A DNA stretch of 6,301 nt. Origin: Terriglobia bacterium. GTDB lineage: Bacteria > Acidobacteriota > Terriglobia > UBA7540. The notes beneath the pieces were generated by a model. It was not told the origin of the DNA, did not search any database, and was given only the letters and a program-made list of their open reading frames with translations. The first letter of the stretch is position 1; every line of letters begins with the position of its first letter. The stretch is taken from NCBI GenBank assembly GCA_030040455.1, contig JASHTR010000004.1, positions 1 to 6,301 on the forward strand. Direction: 5' to 3'. A program made the translations under genes and the position numbers. Positions 1 to 6,301 of the stretch are shown piece by piece.

Positions 1-1254
1 ATGGGTAATCTAAGTAGAAGAGAGTTGCTGGTTGGCAGCGTGATTGCGGCGTTCCCCGCGGCTGCTTTTCAGAAGCAGGGCCCCCCGAATTTTGCTTCTC
101 TGCGCGATGCGTTTCCGTGGTGTCGGAACACGACGTTCCTGAATAACACCGGATGGCACCCGATGGGAGTTCATACCTCCCGGGCTATGCGACAGTATCT
201 TGACTTTCAGGTGAACGGTCCGGGCGAAGGGCGCCAGGATTTCGGCGGGCGCGAGCAAATGTCGGTGAAACGCATGTTTGCCCAGCTTATTGCCTGCGAG
301 TCATCCGAAGTTGCAATCATTCCCAGCACGCTGGTAGGGGAAAATCTTGTCGTGGCAGGTCTTGGAATTCCCGGGTCGGACTGGAACGTAGTGACCGATG
401 AACTGCATTACGAAGGTTCCCTGTATCTGTACGGCTCTCTGAAGAAACAAGGGCTGGACGTCAGGGTTGTGAAGAGGCGGGAGTGGGGCCTCGACCCTCG
501 CGACTACGAACCCCTGATCGACCGCAAAACCAGGCTGGTTGCGACGTCCCTGGTTTCCTATATCAACGGCTATCTACACCGCAACATTCGCCAGGTTGCG
601 GATCTTGTCCATGCGCACCGTGGCTATGTCTATACGGACATAGTGCAGGCAGCCGGCGCCGTGCCGATAAACGTCCGCCGGATGGGGATCGATTTTGCCG
701 CCTGCAGCTCTTACAAGTGGCTTATGGGCGCCAGGGGTTTCGGGTACTTCTACGTGCGAGGTGACTTACAGGGTAGCGTGCTGCGCAGAACACAGTACGG
801 AGACCGGCAATTCCGCGAGTTCGACTATCATATCTTCCCGGACGATTCGCCCGGGCCTCAACCGGCAACCTGGGAACAGGGTCGGGGCGCGGGGAGTTTT
901 TATGAAGTGGGCAATATTTCGGACGTTGCCGGCGCGGGACAAGTGGCGTCGCTGGCGTTCATTCTCCGGCTGGGAGTTGACAATATTCGAGATCACGTCC
1001 GCCCTTTGACCGACCGGCTGCGGAAGGAGATCCCCGCCTTGGGTTTCCCCTGCATGACTCCGGAAAATAACGAATCGCCCACGATCGGGTTTATCGTAAA
1101 GGATCCGGATGCCACCCGGGAGAAATTAAGAAGAGCAAACGTGAACGCTAAAGTAGGTGAGGGAGGGGCGCATCCGTGGCATCAGTTGCGGGTGTCTCCC
1201 TCCGTCTACAGCAATCAGGAAGATATTGAGCGCCTCCTAAACGCTCTCGCGTAA
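1..1254 (+). CDS. Tat-exported class V aminotransferase-fold PLP enzyme (isopenicillin-N epimerase / cysteine-desulfurase-like)
   Basis: A 417-residue protein, of usual length for this family. It opens with a Tat-like leader: SRRELL at residues 5-10, a hydrophobic run VGSVIAAFPAAAF, then a likely cleavage near residue 22-24. The PLP fold is recognisable. H136 in DELHYEG sits where the ring-stacking residue lies, D213 and Q216 in YTDIVQAAG match the cofactor-nitrogen Asp and its Gln, K239 in SSYKW is the Schiff-base lysine, and R397 in HQLRVSPS is the likely carboxylate-binding Arg. The loop before R397 (VGEGGAHPWHQ) has no cysteine where SufS-type desulfurases carry their catalytic Cys, so cysteine desulfurase activity is unlikely. 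An epimerase, lyase or aminotransferase role fits better, with unknown substrate. A Tat signal suits an enzyme that must bind PLP in the cytoplasm before export. The start is the first base of the window, so upstream signals cannot be seen. It converges on the NIPSNAP remnant 39 bases downstream. Confidence 0.9.
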   Translation: MGNLSRRELLVGSVIAAFPAAAFQKQGPPNFASLRDAFPWCRNTTFLNNTGWHPMGVHTSRAMRQYLDFQVNGPGEGRQDFGGREQMSVKRMFAQLIACESSEVAIIPSTLVGENLVVAGLGIPGSDWNVVTDELHYEGSLYLYGSLKKQGLDVRVVKRREWGLDPRDYEPLIDRKTRLVATSLVSYINGYLHRNIRQVADLVHAHRGYVYTDIVQAAGAVPINVRRMGIDFAACSSYKWLMGARGFGYFYVRGDLQGSVLRRTQYGDRQFREFDYHIFPDDSPGPQPATWEQGRGAGSFYEVGNISDVAGAGQVASLAFILRLGVDNIRDHVRPLTDRLRKEIPALGFPCMTPENNESPTIGFIVKDPDATREKLRRANVNAKVGEGGAHPWHQLRVSPSVYSNQEDIERLLNALA

Positions 1255-1293
1255 TCCGTCGCGCCCGCTCACGCTCCCAACGAGTATGGCGCG

Positions 1294-1739
1294 TTACTGA
1301 ATCGGAGAATACGCGGTTGGCCCCCAGATCGAGACATTGTTGTAGTCTACGATCTCGCCTCCGCGCGCGACAGACTCATCGCGAGCCTTCACGCATTCAA
1401 GATCATTGGTAAATGCCTGCCATGCCTTTTCGCGGTCCGCCAGAGATGCGAAAGGGATCAGATACGTGAGGTTTGGCAGCTCCCGCCCGATGATCGTATC
1501 GCCATACAAATGGGGTGCACGCCCGAACGGTGGAAGATTTGGATTTCCGGTTCCGCGAATCTCTCGTGAAGCATCGCCAGTTGCCGCAGGGTGGGAGAGT
1601 GATAGATGCTCAGCTCGAAATTGCGCGGTCTTTTCGGTTCTTCGGCCGGCGGGGCGATCTCCGTCGAGAATTCCGTGGACCGAAGCAACACGCGTTCGGC
1701 GGAATCGAACGGGGGCGGTTCAGGAAGCTCTCGCCGGCG
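1294..1739 (-). pseudogene. NIPSNAP family protein, C-terminal fragment, frameshifted
   Basis: Reading the minus strand from about 1739 gives a Pro-rich linker (ELPEPPPFDSAERVLLRS), then a ferredoxin-like NIPSNAP domain: FELSIYHSPTLRQL, EIQIFHRSGVHP, a break, then LYGDTIIGRELPNLTYLIPF, SLADREKAWQAF, and a stop at 1294-1296. The first part is in one frame (to about 1511) and the second in another (from 1509). Adding one T to the TTT run (AAA at 1508-1510 on the plus strand) restores HP-I-LYGDTIIG, so a single-base deletion explains the shift. NIPSNAP proteins in acidobacteria usually carry two such domains after a signal peptide. Here the start, signal and first domain are gone, replaced by a piece of M20 peptidase in the same frame. 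The boundary near 1739 is an estimate. The family call rests on the FELRxY...PNLTYxxxF...REKAWxAF pattern, and its biochemical role is poorly known. A sequencing error could mimic the frameshift, but the missing N-terminal half could not arise that way. Confidence 0.75.
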
Positions 1740-1928
1740 CTTTATGCGTATGTAAACCTGTTGTTTGTCGTCGGCCGTGCCGCGCGCAAAAATATCTTCA
1801 CCGCGAACTTGCAGCTCGAAAGGGGGAAATTTCCATTCTTCGAGCGGATCGGGCGGCTACACGTCGTAATGACGGTAAGAGAGGATTACCGGTTTCCCCG
1901 GCGCATTCATCCATTCGGCGACTGTCAT
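1740..1928 (-). pseudogene. M20 family metallopeptidase (dipeptidase-like), internal fragment with amber stop
   Basis: About 63 codons on the minus strand match the metal-site half of an M20 peptidase: VAEWMNAPGKPVIL, SYRHYDV, an amber TAG at 1859-1857, PPDPLEEWKFPPFE, then DIFARGTADDKQQVYIRIK. Family members read GHYDVQPPDPLEEW here, so TAG stands where a Gln is expected (CAG to TAG is one transition). The His and Asp of HYD and the Asp of ADDK, which are metal ligands in M20 enzymes, are kept. The Gly before HYD is Arg and the usual DDKGQ reads DDKQQ. The N-terminal portion and everything after IRIK are missing. The frame then runs straight into the NIPSNAP remnant. M20 enzymes normally have more than 400 residues, so this piece cannot be functional. 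The 1928 end is where similarity starts by eye (an ATG codon), not a claimed start site. Confidence 0.72.
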
Positions 1929-1952
1929 ACCCGCCGAAGCTAGCTCATTACG

Positions 1953-2129
1953 ATGGATTTCGCCCTACGCGAGGCGAATAGCGACATGCTGCGCTGGCTG
2001 ATGGAGGAATATAAGCTTTCCGCCCCCGAGGCCAACCTGCTGATGGGCACCGTGGTGCAGAACAAGATCGTGACTTACTTCGGCACCATGGCCACGTTAA
2101 TCCCGAGAAAATATCTGGAGAAGCCATGA
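1953..2129 (+). pseudogene. Acetamidase/formamidase family, C-terminal remnant
   Basis: Fifty-eight codons ending in TGA read DFALREANSDMLRWL, MEEYKLSAPEANLLMG, VVQNKIVTYFGTMATLIPRK and YLEKP. This matches the conserved end of acetamidase/formamidase proteins: a helix with DMxxWL, then the (L/I)SxxEAxxLxG segment, then a short strand ending in IPRKYL. Full-length members have roughly 300 residues or more, so only the tail is left. In-frame TAG at 1941-1943 closes the frame upstream, and translation before that codon shows nothing of the family. The ATG at 1953 lacks a ribosome binding site and is probably an internal Met. The piece abuts the M20 remnant of the opposite strand within about 25 bases. 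Its TGA overlaps the ATG of the small ORF at 2126 as ATGA, which suggests that it once sat in an operon leading to the hydrolase at 2170. Confidence 0.65.
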
Positions 2130-2173
2130 GACATTTATTCGCATTATTCGCAACGAGAAAGGCGGTGCTATGA
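2126..2173 (+). CDS. 15-residue ORF linking acetamidase remnant and hydrolase (leader peptide or residue of a deleted gene)
   Basis: Translation gives MRHLFALFATRKAVL and a stop. Its ATG overlaps the acetamidase TGA (ATGA, 2126-2129) and its TGA overlaps the hydrolase ATG (ATGA, 2170-2173). The first residues, basic then hydrophobic, resemble the beginning of a secretion signal. Two explanations fit. It may be a short leader that couples translation to the hydrolase, or the two ends of a deleted operon gene joined in frame. A purine-rich stretch inside the acetamidase tail (ATCTGGAGAAGCC, 2113-2125) contains GGAG (2117-2120) and could serve as its ribosome binding site. No homology can be claimed for so short a peptide. 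Confidence 0.35.
   Translation: MRHLFALFATRKAVL
2155..2162 (+). promoter_or_regulatory. Ribosome binding site for the hydrolase
   Basis: GAGAAAGG lies 7 bases before the ATG at 2170. It is a fair Shine-Dalgarno match with good spacing and supports this start. It is embedded in the 15-codon ORF, so initiation may also depend on termination of that ORF. Confidence 0.5.
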
Positions 2174-4698
2174 ACCGGCGTGAATTTCTGGAGAGCGCGG
2201 GAATGCTGGCTTTAGGTTCTGCCGCTCAAGGGCCCGCGAAACCGCGTGGTGCCACGCTTCAGGCGGCGGGCAAGTATGGTGCTTCCAAACAAGGCGGCAG
2301 TTACATGTGGAATTACTATCTTCCGCCCGCCCCCAGCACGACTCCGTGGGCGCCCGTGTGGGCCCCGGACGGCAAATCGCTGGCTGTCGGCATGTACGGC
2401 TCTATCTGGCAGGTGGACCCGCGCACCGGAACGGCCCGGGAACTGACCTATAACGGCAAGTACCATTCCGAACCGGCGTGGTCGCCCGATGGGAAGTGGA
2501 TCGTCTATACGGCCGATGATGACGGGCGCGACATACAGTTGGAAATCCTGAAAGTGGCCACCGGCCAGATCCATGCGCTGACACACGACAACCAGATCTA
2601 CTTGGACCCGAGGTTTTCGCCGGATGGTGGCAGGCTCTGCTACGTCTCGACCCAGCCCAACGGAAACTTCAACATCTATCTGCGGGACATTCGCAACGGC
2701 GATTTCACCGGCCAAGCGGTGGCCTTGACACGCGACCACTCCTTTCCCAACAACCGGCTCTATTTCGGCCCTTGGGATATGCACACGCAACCCGCCTGGA
2801 CGCCCGATGGTAAGAGCATCGTGTTCGTTTCGAACCTCAACGTGCCGCTGGGCTCGGGCGACCTCTGGATCATGCCGGCGGAGAGCGATGGCGTGGAGCG
2901 TGCGCGAAAGATTCTCAGCGAGCAAACGCTCTACCGAACGCGGCCGGATGTTTCGCCGGACGGGAACCGGATCGTGTACGCCTCCACCCGCGGCGCGGCC
3001 GAGGAGCACGACCAGCTCTACGTGATTCCCATCGGCGGAGGCGAGCCTTACAAACTGACGCATGACCGGCACGACCATTTTAACCCCCGCTGGTCTCCCG
3101 ACGGGGAATGGATTGCGTTCCTTTCGAATGAAGGCGGCCTGCCGCAACTGGAACTGCTTGAAACCTACGGCGGCGCCCGGAAGCGCATTCTCATCCAGCG
3201 CCGCGAATGGAAACGGCCCATGGGCAAGATCCACGTGCGTATCACCGCCCGCGACGCGCTGACCGCGGCGCGCATTCAATACCTTTCGCCGGACGGCAAG
3301 TTTTATCCGCCGCCGGAGGCTTACGCGCGTATCGGCTTTTCCAACCTGCACAGCTTTTACACCACCGGCGAATTCACCGCCGAGGTGCCACCGGGCAGCA
3401 TGAGCGTGCAAGTCATCAAGGGATTCGAATACCGGCCGGTGGAAAAGCAGATTCAGGTGAATGCCGGCAGCGTAACCGAGGTGAGAATTCAGCTCGAGCG
3501 TATGATCGACATGCAGGCGAGGGGTTGGTACAGCGGCTCGACCCACACCCACATGAACTACGGCGGCAACCTGGGAAATACCCTGGCGAACATGATGATG
3601 ATGTCGCGCGCGGAGGATCAGCAGATGCTCAACGTGCTGGTGGCGTGCAAGGATAATCGCGTTTTGGCCTGGGACGCGTTTGTGCCGGGCGGCGGCGAGA
3701 ATCCGATTTCGAAGGGAGATCCGAATCTGAAAGTGGTGGTGGGAGAGGAATACCGGCCACCTTTCAGCGGGCACCTGGTCTTGATCGGGCTGCGGGACCA
3801 CCTGATCTCTCCGTTTACGACCGGATATGAAGGCACCGCCATTGACAGTCTCTATCCCAGTAACACGTACATACTGCGCAAAGCCGCGGCCGAGGGAGCC
3901 GTCACCGGCTACGCGCACCCGTTCAACGGCGATCAAGAACCGCTGGAGCACGGGCTGGACGAGGGCAAAGCGATGCCGGTGGATGCCGCTCTGGGAACCG
4001 TGGACTTTCTCGAATGGTCCTACGCCAACCACGCCGAAATGCCGGTGTGGCACCGTCTGCTGAACAATGATTTTGTACTTCCGCCCTCCGGCGGCGATGA
4101 CGCCATCACTGACCTGCAACGGGGTAAGTTGATCGGTAGCGTGCGCACATATGTTTACGTGGGGCATCATTTCACCGCTGATTCCTGGCAGGAGGCGCTC
4201 AAGAAAGGGCGCACGTTCTTCAGCACCGGCCCGCTGCTCGATTTCCGCATCAATGGAGAATTACCGGGTTCCGTGCTGCACCTGCCAGCGCAAGGCGGAG
4301 AAATTCAGGTGCAGGCGCGCGCTTGGTCCATTCCACCGCTGACCAAACTGGTGCTTTATCACAACGGGCAGGTGTTGCGGACGATTCCGGTGGATTCGGC
4401 TTTCGACGAACGCATCCCGGTGACCGGGAGCGGATGGTACGCGCTGTGGGCCGAAGGGCCTTCAAGTCCGTACCGGGACGCGGCTTACGCACAGGCGGGG
4501 ACGAATGCCATTCGCGTCTACGTGGGCGATCAGCCGATTCGCGACGCGCAATCCGCGGAATACTTTTTGCGCTGGCTGGACAAGCTGCAGCAGATGACCG
4601 AAGCCTGGCCATGGTGGAACTCGGACGCCGAGAAGCAACATGTTCTGTCTCAATACGAGCAGGCTCGGCAGGTGTACCGGGCGCGAATGTCACAGTAA
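2170..4698 (+). CDS. Tat-exported TolB-like beta-propeller / CehA-McbA PHP-type metallohydrolase
   Basis: An 842-residue secreted protein. Residues 1-20 form a Tat-like leader (NRREFLESAGMLALGSAAQG). Residues about 50-335 hold six PD40/TolB-type propeller repeats, each marked by (S/A/T)PDG: at 65-68, 105-108, 150-153, 211-214, 262-265 and 309-312. Residues about 350-445 look like a beta-sandwich linker (FTAEVPPGSMSVQVIKGFEY). From about 450 comes a PHP domain of the CehA/McbA kind with candidate metal ligands H459 and H461 (STHTH), E526 (VVVGEE), H535 (FSGHL), H583 (GYAHPF), E615 (FLEWS) and D643 (GGDD). The C-terminal 150 residues are beta-rich with RTFFSTGPLL and a terminal helix. CehA and McbA hydrolyse carbamate-type aryl esters, but family members vary widely and the substrate here is unknown; a phosphoester, ester or amide is possible. 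All ligands appear present, so the enzyme looks active. The last residues (about 836-842) are encoded by DNA that also reads as the TonB receptor remnant, so the native C-terminus may be slightly truncated. Confidence 0.88.
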   Translation: MNRREFLESAGMLALGSAAQGPAKPRGATLQAAGKYGASKQGGSYMWNYYLPPAPSTTPWAPVWAPDGKSLAVGMYGSIWQVDPRTGTARELTYNGKYHSEPAWSPDGKWIVYTADDDGRDIQLEILKVATGQIHALTHDNQIYLDPRFSPDGGRLCYVSTQPNGNFNIYLRDIRNGDFTGQAVALTRDHSFPNNRLYFGPWDMHTQPAWTPDGKSIVFVSNLNVPLGSGDLWIMPAESDGVERARKILSEQTLYRTRPDVSPDGNRIVYASTRGAAEEHDQLYVIPIGGGEPYKLTHDRHDHFNPRWSPDGEWIAFLSNEGGLPQLELLETYGGARKRILIQRREWKRPMGKIHVRITARDALTAARIQYLSPDGKFYPPPEAYARIGFSNLHSFYTTGEFTAEVPPGSMSVQVIKGFEYRPVEKQIQVNAGSVTEVRIQLERMIDMQARGWYSGSTHTHMNYGGNLGNTLANMMMMSRAEDQQMLNVLVACKDNRVLAWDAFVPGGGENPISKGDPNLKVVVGEEYRPPFSGHLVLIGLRDHLISPFTTGYEGTAIDSLYPSNTYILRKAAAEGAVTGYAHPFNGDQEPLEHGLDEGKAMPVDAALGTVDFLEWSYANHAEMPVWHRLLNNDFVLPPSGGDDAITDLQRGKLIGSVRTYVYVGHHFTADSWQEALKKGRTFFSTGPLLDFRINGELPGSVLHLPAQGGEIQVQARAWSIPPLTKLVLYHNGQVLRTIPVDSAFDERIPVTGSGWYALWAEGPSSPYRDAAYAQAGTNAIRVYVGDQPIRDAQSAEYFLRWLDKLQQMTEAWPWWNSDAEKQHVLSQYEQARQVYRARMSQ

Positions 4699-5550
4699 TA
4701 CAGCAGGCCACGTCGGAGCAGCGTCGCACCGTTACCAATGCGAGAGGCGAATTCAACGTGCCGTACCTGCCGGTGGGAGCCTACTCGGTGACGGTCACGA
4801 TGAAAGGTTTTGAGTCGGCGACTGTCAGCGGGCTTGTGCTCCAAGTCGATAAGACCATCAATTTGCCCTTCGCCCTCCAAGTAGGCGCGACAACTCAGTC
4901 GGTCGAGGTCACGGCTGGGAGTCCGCTTCTCGATACGTCCACGTCGTCTTTAGGTCAGGTGATTAACAACCAGGAGATCGTCAACCTGCCATTGAATGGG
5001 AGGGACGTCTGGGATTTGGGACTCCTCTCTGGATACTCTGTTCCACTCAAGGGTGTTTCCACAAATCTTCCGTTTATTGCAGGAGGGGGCCGCTTTCAGT
5101 CCAATAATATTCTGCTCGACGGGATCGACGATAACATCCTGAATGCGGGTGGCGGGGGTATAGGAACATATGGGATCAACGATACGCCTTCCGTCGACGC
5201 GATTCAGGAATTCAAAGTGGAGACCAACAACTTTAGCGCGGGATTCGGGCAATCCGCCGGAGCGATCGTTAGCGCGACGACTAAGTCAGGCACTAATCAA
5301 ATCAATGGCGACGCCTAGGAGTTTCTTCGAAATGACGTGCTGGATGCGAACAACTTCTTTTCGAATGCGGCCGGCGTTCCGCTGCAGCCGTACATACAGA
5401 ATCAGTTTGGCTTTACGCTGGGTGGCCCGATCGTGATTCCGAAGATCTACAACGGCCATGACCAGACATTCTTCTTCGTTGATTATGAAGGACTGCGACT
5501 CGCAACGACCGCGTCTTCAAGCGTTGAAGATATTCCCCCTGTGGCATTCC
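4677..5550 (+). pseudogene. Oar-like TonB-dependent receptor, N-terminal part, 5'-truncated with amber stop
   Basis: The frame starting at VPGANVTVIQQ holds a carboxypeptidase-regulatory-like domain (RRTVTNARGEFNVPYLPVG, AYSVTVTMKGFE), the connecting strand VGATTQSVEVTAGSPLLDT, and a TonB plug domain (QVINNQEIVNLPLNGRDVWD, NILLDGIDDN, DAIQEFKVETNNFSAGFGQS, GAIVSATTKSGTN). TAG at 5316-5318 sits where relatives have Tyr (GDA-Y-EFLRND). The same frame then continues with the first barrel strands (NNFFSNAAG, QFGFTLGGPIVIPKIYNG, TFFFVDYEGLR) to about 5550. The signal peptide and roughly the first 40 residues are missing, because the frame enters from inside the hydrolase gene without a start or ribosome binding site. 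Such outer-membrane receptors import large substrates with TonB energy. This copy cannot, given the missing start, the stop codon and the lost barrel. Confidence 0.85.
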
Positions 5551-6297
5551 GAAAAGAGGCTAAGCAACGGACTGGACTTCCTCGCCAATTTCACGTGGTC
5601 TAAAAATCGTGAGATGGACGGCTCAGGAGGGAACAAAGCCTTGGCTCAGAACGGGGACACCACGAACCCGCTGGATAGCTGGGACTTGCGAAGAGAGAAA
5701 GCAGTCGCCGCGATGGACGTGCCTCACGTCTTTGTTACGAGCGCGGGGTACGAGCTGCCATTCGGGCGTGGGAAGCATTGGCTGAGCTAGCCGGGCGTCG
5801 GCCGGATAATTTTCGGTGGCTGGCAACTCAACGGAATTCTTACGCTTGAAAGCGGTTATCCCACCGACATTCGCAGCCCTTTGGTTCCGCAGAATTTCGC
5901 TACGTTTAACGTTCCGAATCTCGTCTTAGGCCAGTCTATGTATTTGCCGAATCCCGGTCCGAATGGATGGTTCAATCCGGCTGCGTTTAGCGAGCCCGGC
6001 CAAGTGTTAAACGCAGATGGAGAGGAACTTACTGAGTACGGTGATTTGTCTCGTCGCGCGGGCCGCGGCCCGGCGACCCAAAGCCTTGATTTCTCGGTCT
6101 TCCGGAATATTCGGCTCAATGAACGATTGACCTTGCAGTTCCGTGCCGAGACGTTTAACATAACGAACACGCCGGCTTTCTTTCTTCCGGCTGCAAGCAG
6201 CGCTGAACTCACCATTGGCAATTCCTCCTTCGGAAAGCTGACGAGCTCTTCGGCGACAGGGCGGATTATTCAATTTGGCCTCAAGTTGTATTTCTAA
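5551..6297 (+). pseudogene. Oar-like TonB-dependent receptor, C-terminal barrel part with amber stop
   Basis: Beginning at EKRLSNGLDFLANFTWSKN, in a different frame from the upstream part, this stretch carries the last barrel strands of the same kind of receptor: DVPHVFVTSAGYELPFGRG, GGWQLNGILTLESGYP, NGWFNPAAFSEPGQ, SLDFSVFRNIRLNERLTLQF, RAETFNITNTPAF, and a terminal GRIIQFGLKLYF ending in Phe, as outer-membrane barrels do. TAG at 5788-5790 breaks the frame between KHWLS and PGVGRIIFGGW, and the reading resumes in the same frame. Relatives have about 1100 residues. The two parts here add up to about 540, so several hundred central barrel residues are missing at the 5550 junction. Both parts read as one ancestral gene with an internal, frame-changing deletion, though two different receptor genes cannot be excluded. 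Confidence 0.85.
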
Positions 6298-6301
6298 GCT
6301 T

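Noticed and set aside
1260..1293. Inverted repeat CGCGCC/GGCGCG between the aminotransferase and the NIPSNAP remnant, as a possible terminator
   Set aside because: The stem is only 6 bp with a 22-base loop and no T tract on either side, which is too weak to call.
1938..1947. GCTAGC palindrome near the M20/acetamidase junction as a possible recombination site
   Set aside because: A 6-bp palindrome is common by chance, and no partner copy lies at the other junctions.
1406..1981. Plus-strand open frames (191 and 142 codons) across the remnant region
   Set aside because: They lie opposite the NIPSNAP and M20 pieces. Their Arg- and Pro-rich translations resemble no family and have the look of shadows.
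2212..4170. A 652-codon open frame on the minus strand opposite the hydrolase
   Set aside because: It is antisense to a well-supported gene with clear motifs, is rich in His, Arg and Val as expected for the complement of GC-rich codons, and shows no domain pattern.
4323..4676. Upstream extension of the receptor frame inside the hydrolase gene
   Set aside because: The translation has no receptor, signal peptide or domain character before VPGANV. It is an out-of-frame shadow of the hydrolase.
6296..6301. Window ends exactly in AAGCTT (a HindIII site), suggesting a cloning boundary
   Set aside because: Another AAGCTT lies within the acetamidase remnant near 2014 and no vector sequence is visible. 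This is probably chance or the window choice.

Overview
The window looks like a chromosomal segment from an acidobacterium of the Solibacter/Bryobacter type. This is an inference from gene content: Tat-exported enzymes, a beta-propeller/CehA-like hydrolase, NIPSNAP and acetamidase pieces, and an Oar-like TonB-dependent receptor ending in 'QFGLKLYF'. These families recur together in that group. No rRNA, tRNA, CRISPR array or transposase gene is visible.

Layout. (1) 1-1254 (+): an apparently intact PLP-dependent class V aminotransferase-fold enzyme with a Tat-like leader. (2) 1255-2169: no intact gene but a dense set of gene debris. The minus strand carries the C-terminal part of a NIPSNAP-family protein with a frameshift near 1508-1511. 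Fused to it in the same frame is a piece of an M20 metallopeptidase interrupted by an amber codon at 1857-1859. The plus strand carries the last 58 codons of an acetamidase/formamidase (1953-2129). A 15-residue ORF at 2126-2173 overlaps the acetamidase stop and the next start by ATGA at both ends. (3) 2170-4698 (+): a large, apparently intact Tat-exported protein with a six-repeat TolB-like propeller, a beta-sandwich linker and a CehA/McbA-type PHP metallohydrolase domain. (4) 4677-6297 (+): an Oar-like TonB-dependent receptor in ruins. It lacks its 5' end, has amber codons at 5316-5318 and 5788-5790, and has lost a large central part of the barrel at a junction near 5550. Its real C-terminus is kept.

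Overall, two intact secreted enzymes sit among remnants of at least four other genes. Several remnants are joined with almost no spacer, which points to repeated internal deletion during genome decay, or to chimeric assembly. The intact enzymes would act in the periplasm or at the envelope on substrates the sequence does not reveal. The lost receptor, peptidase and amidase suggest a former nutrient-uptake and degradation locus. I see no convincing new defence or mobile system. The notable signal is the pattern of gene erosion and fusion.
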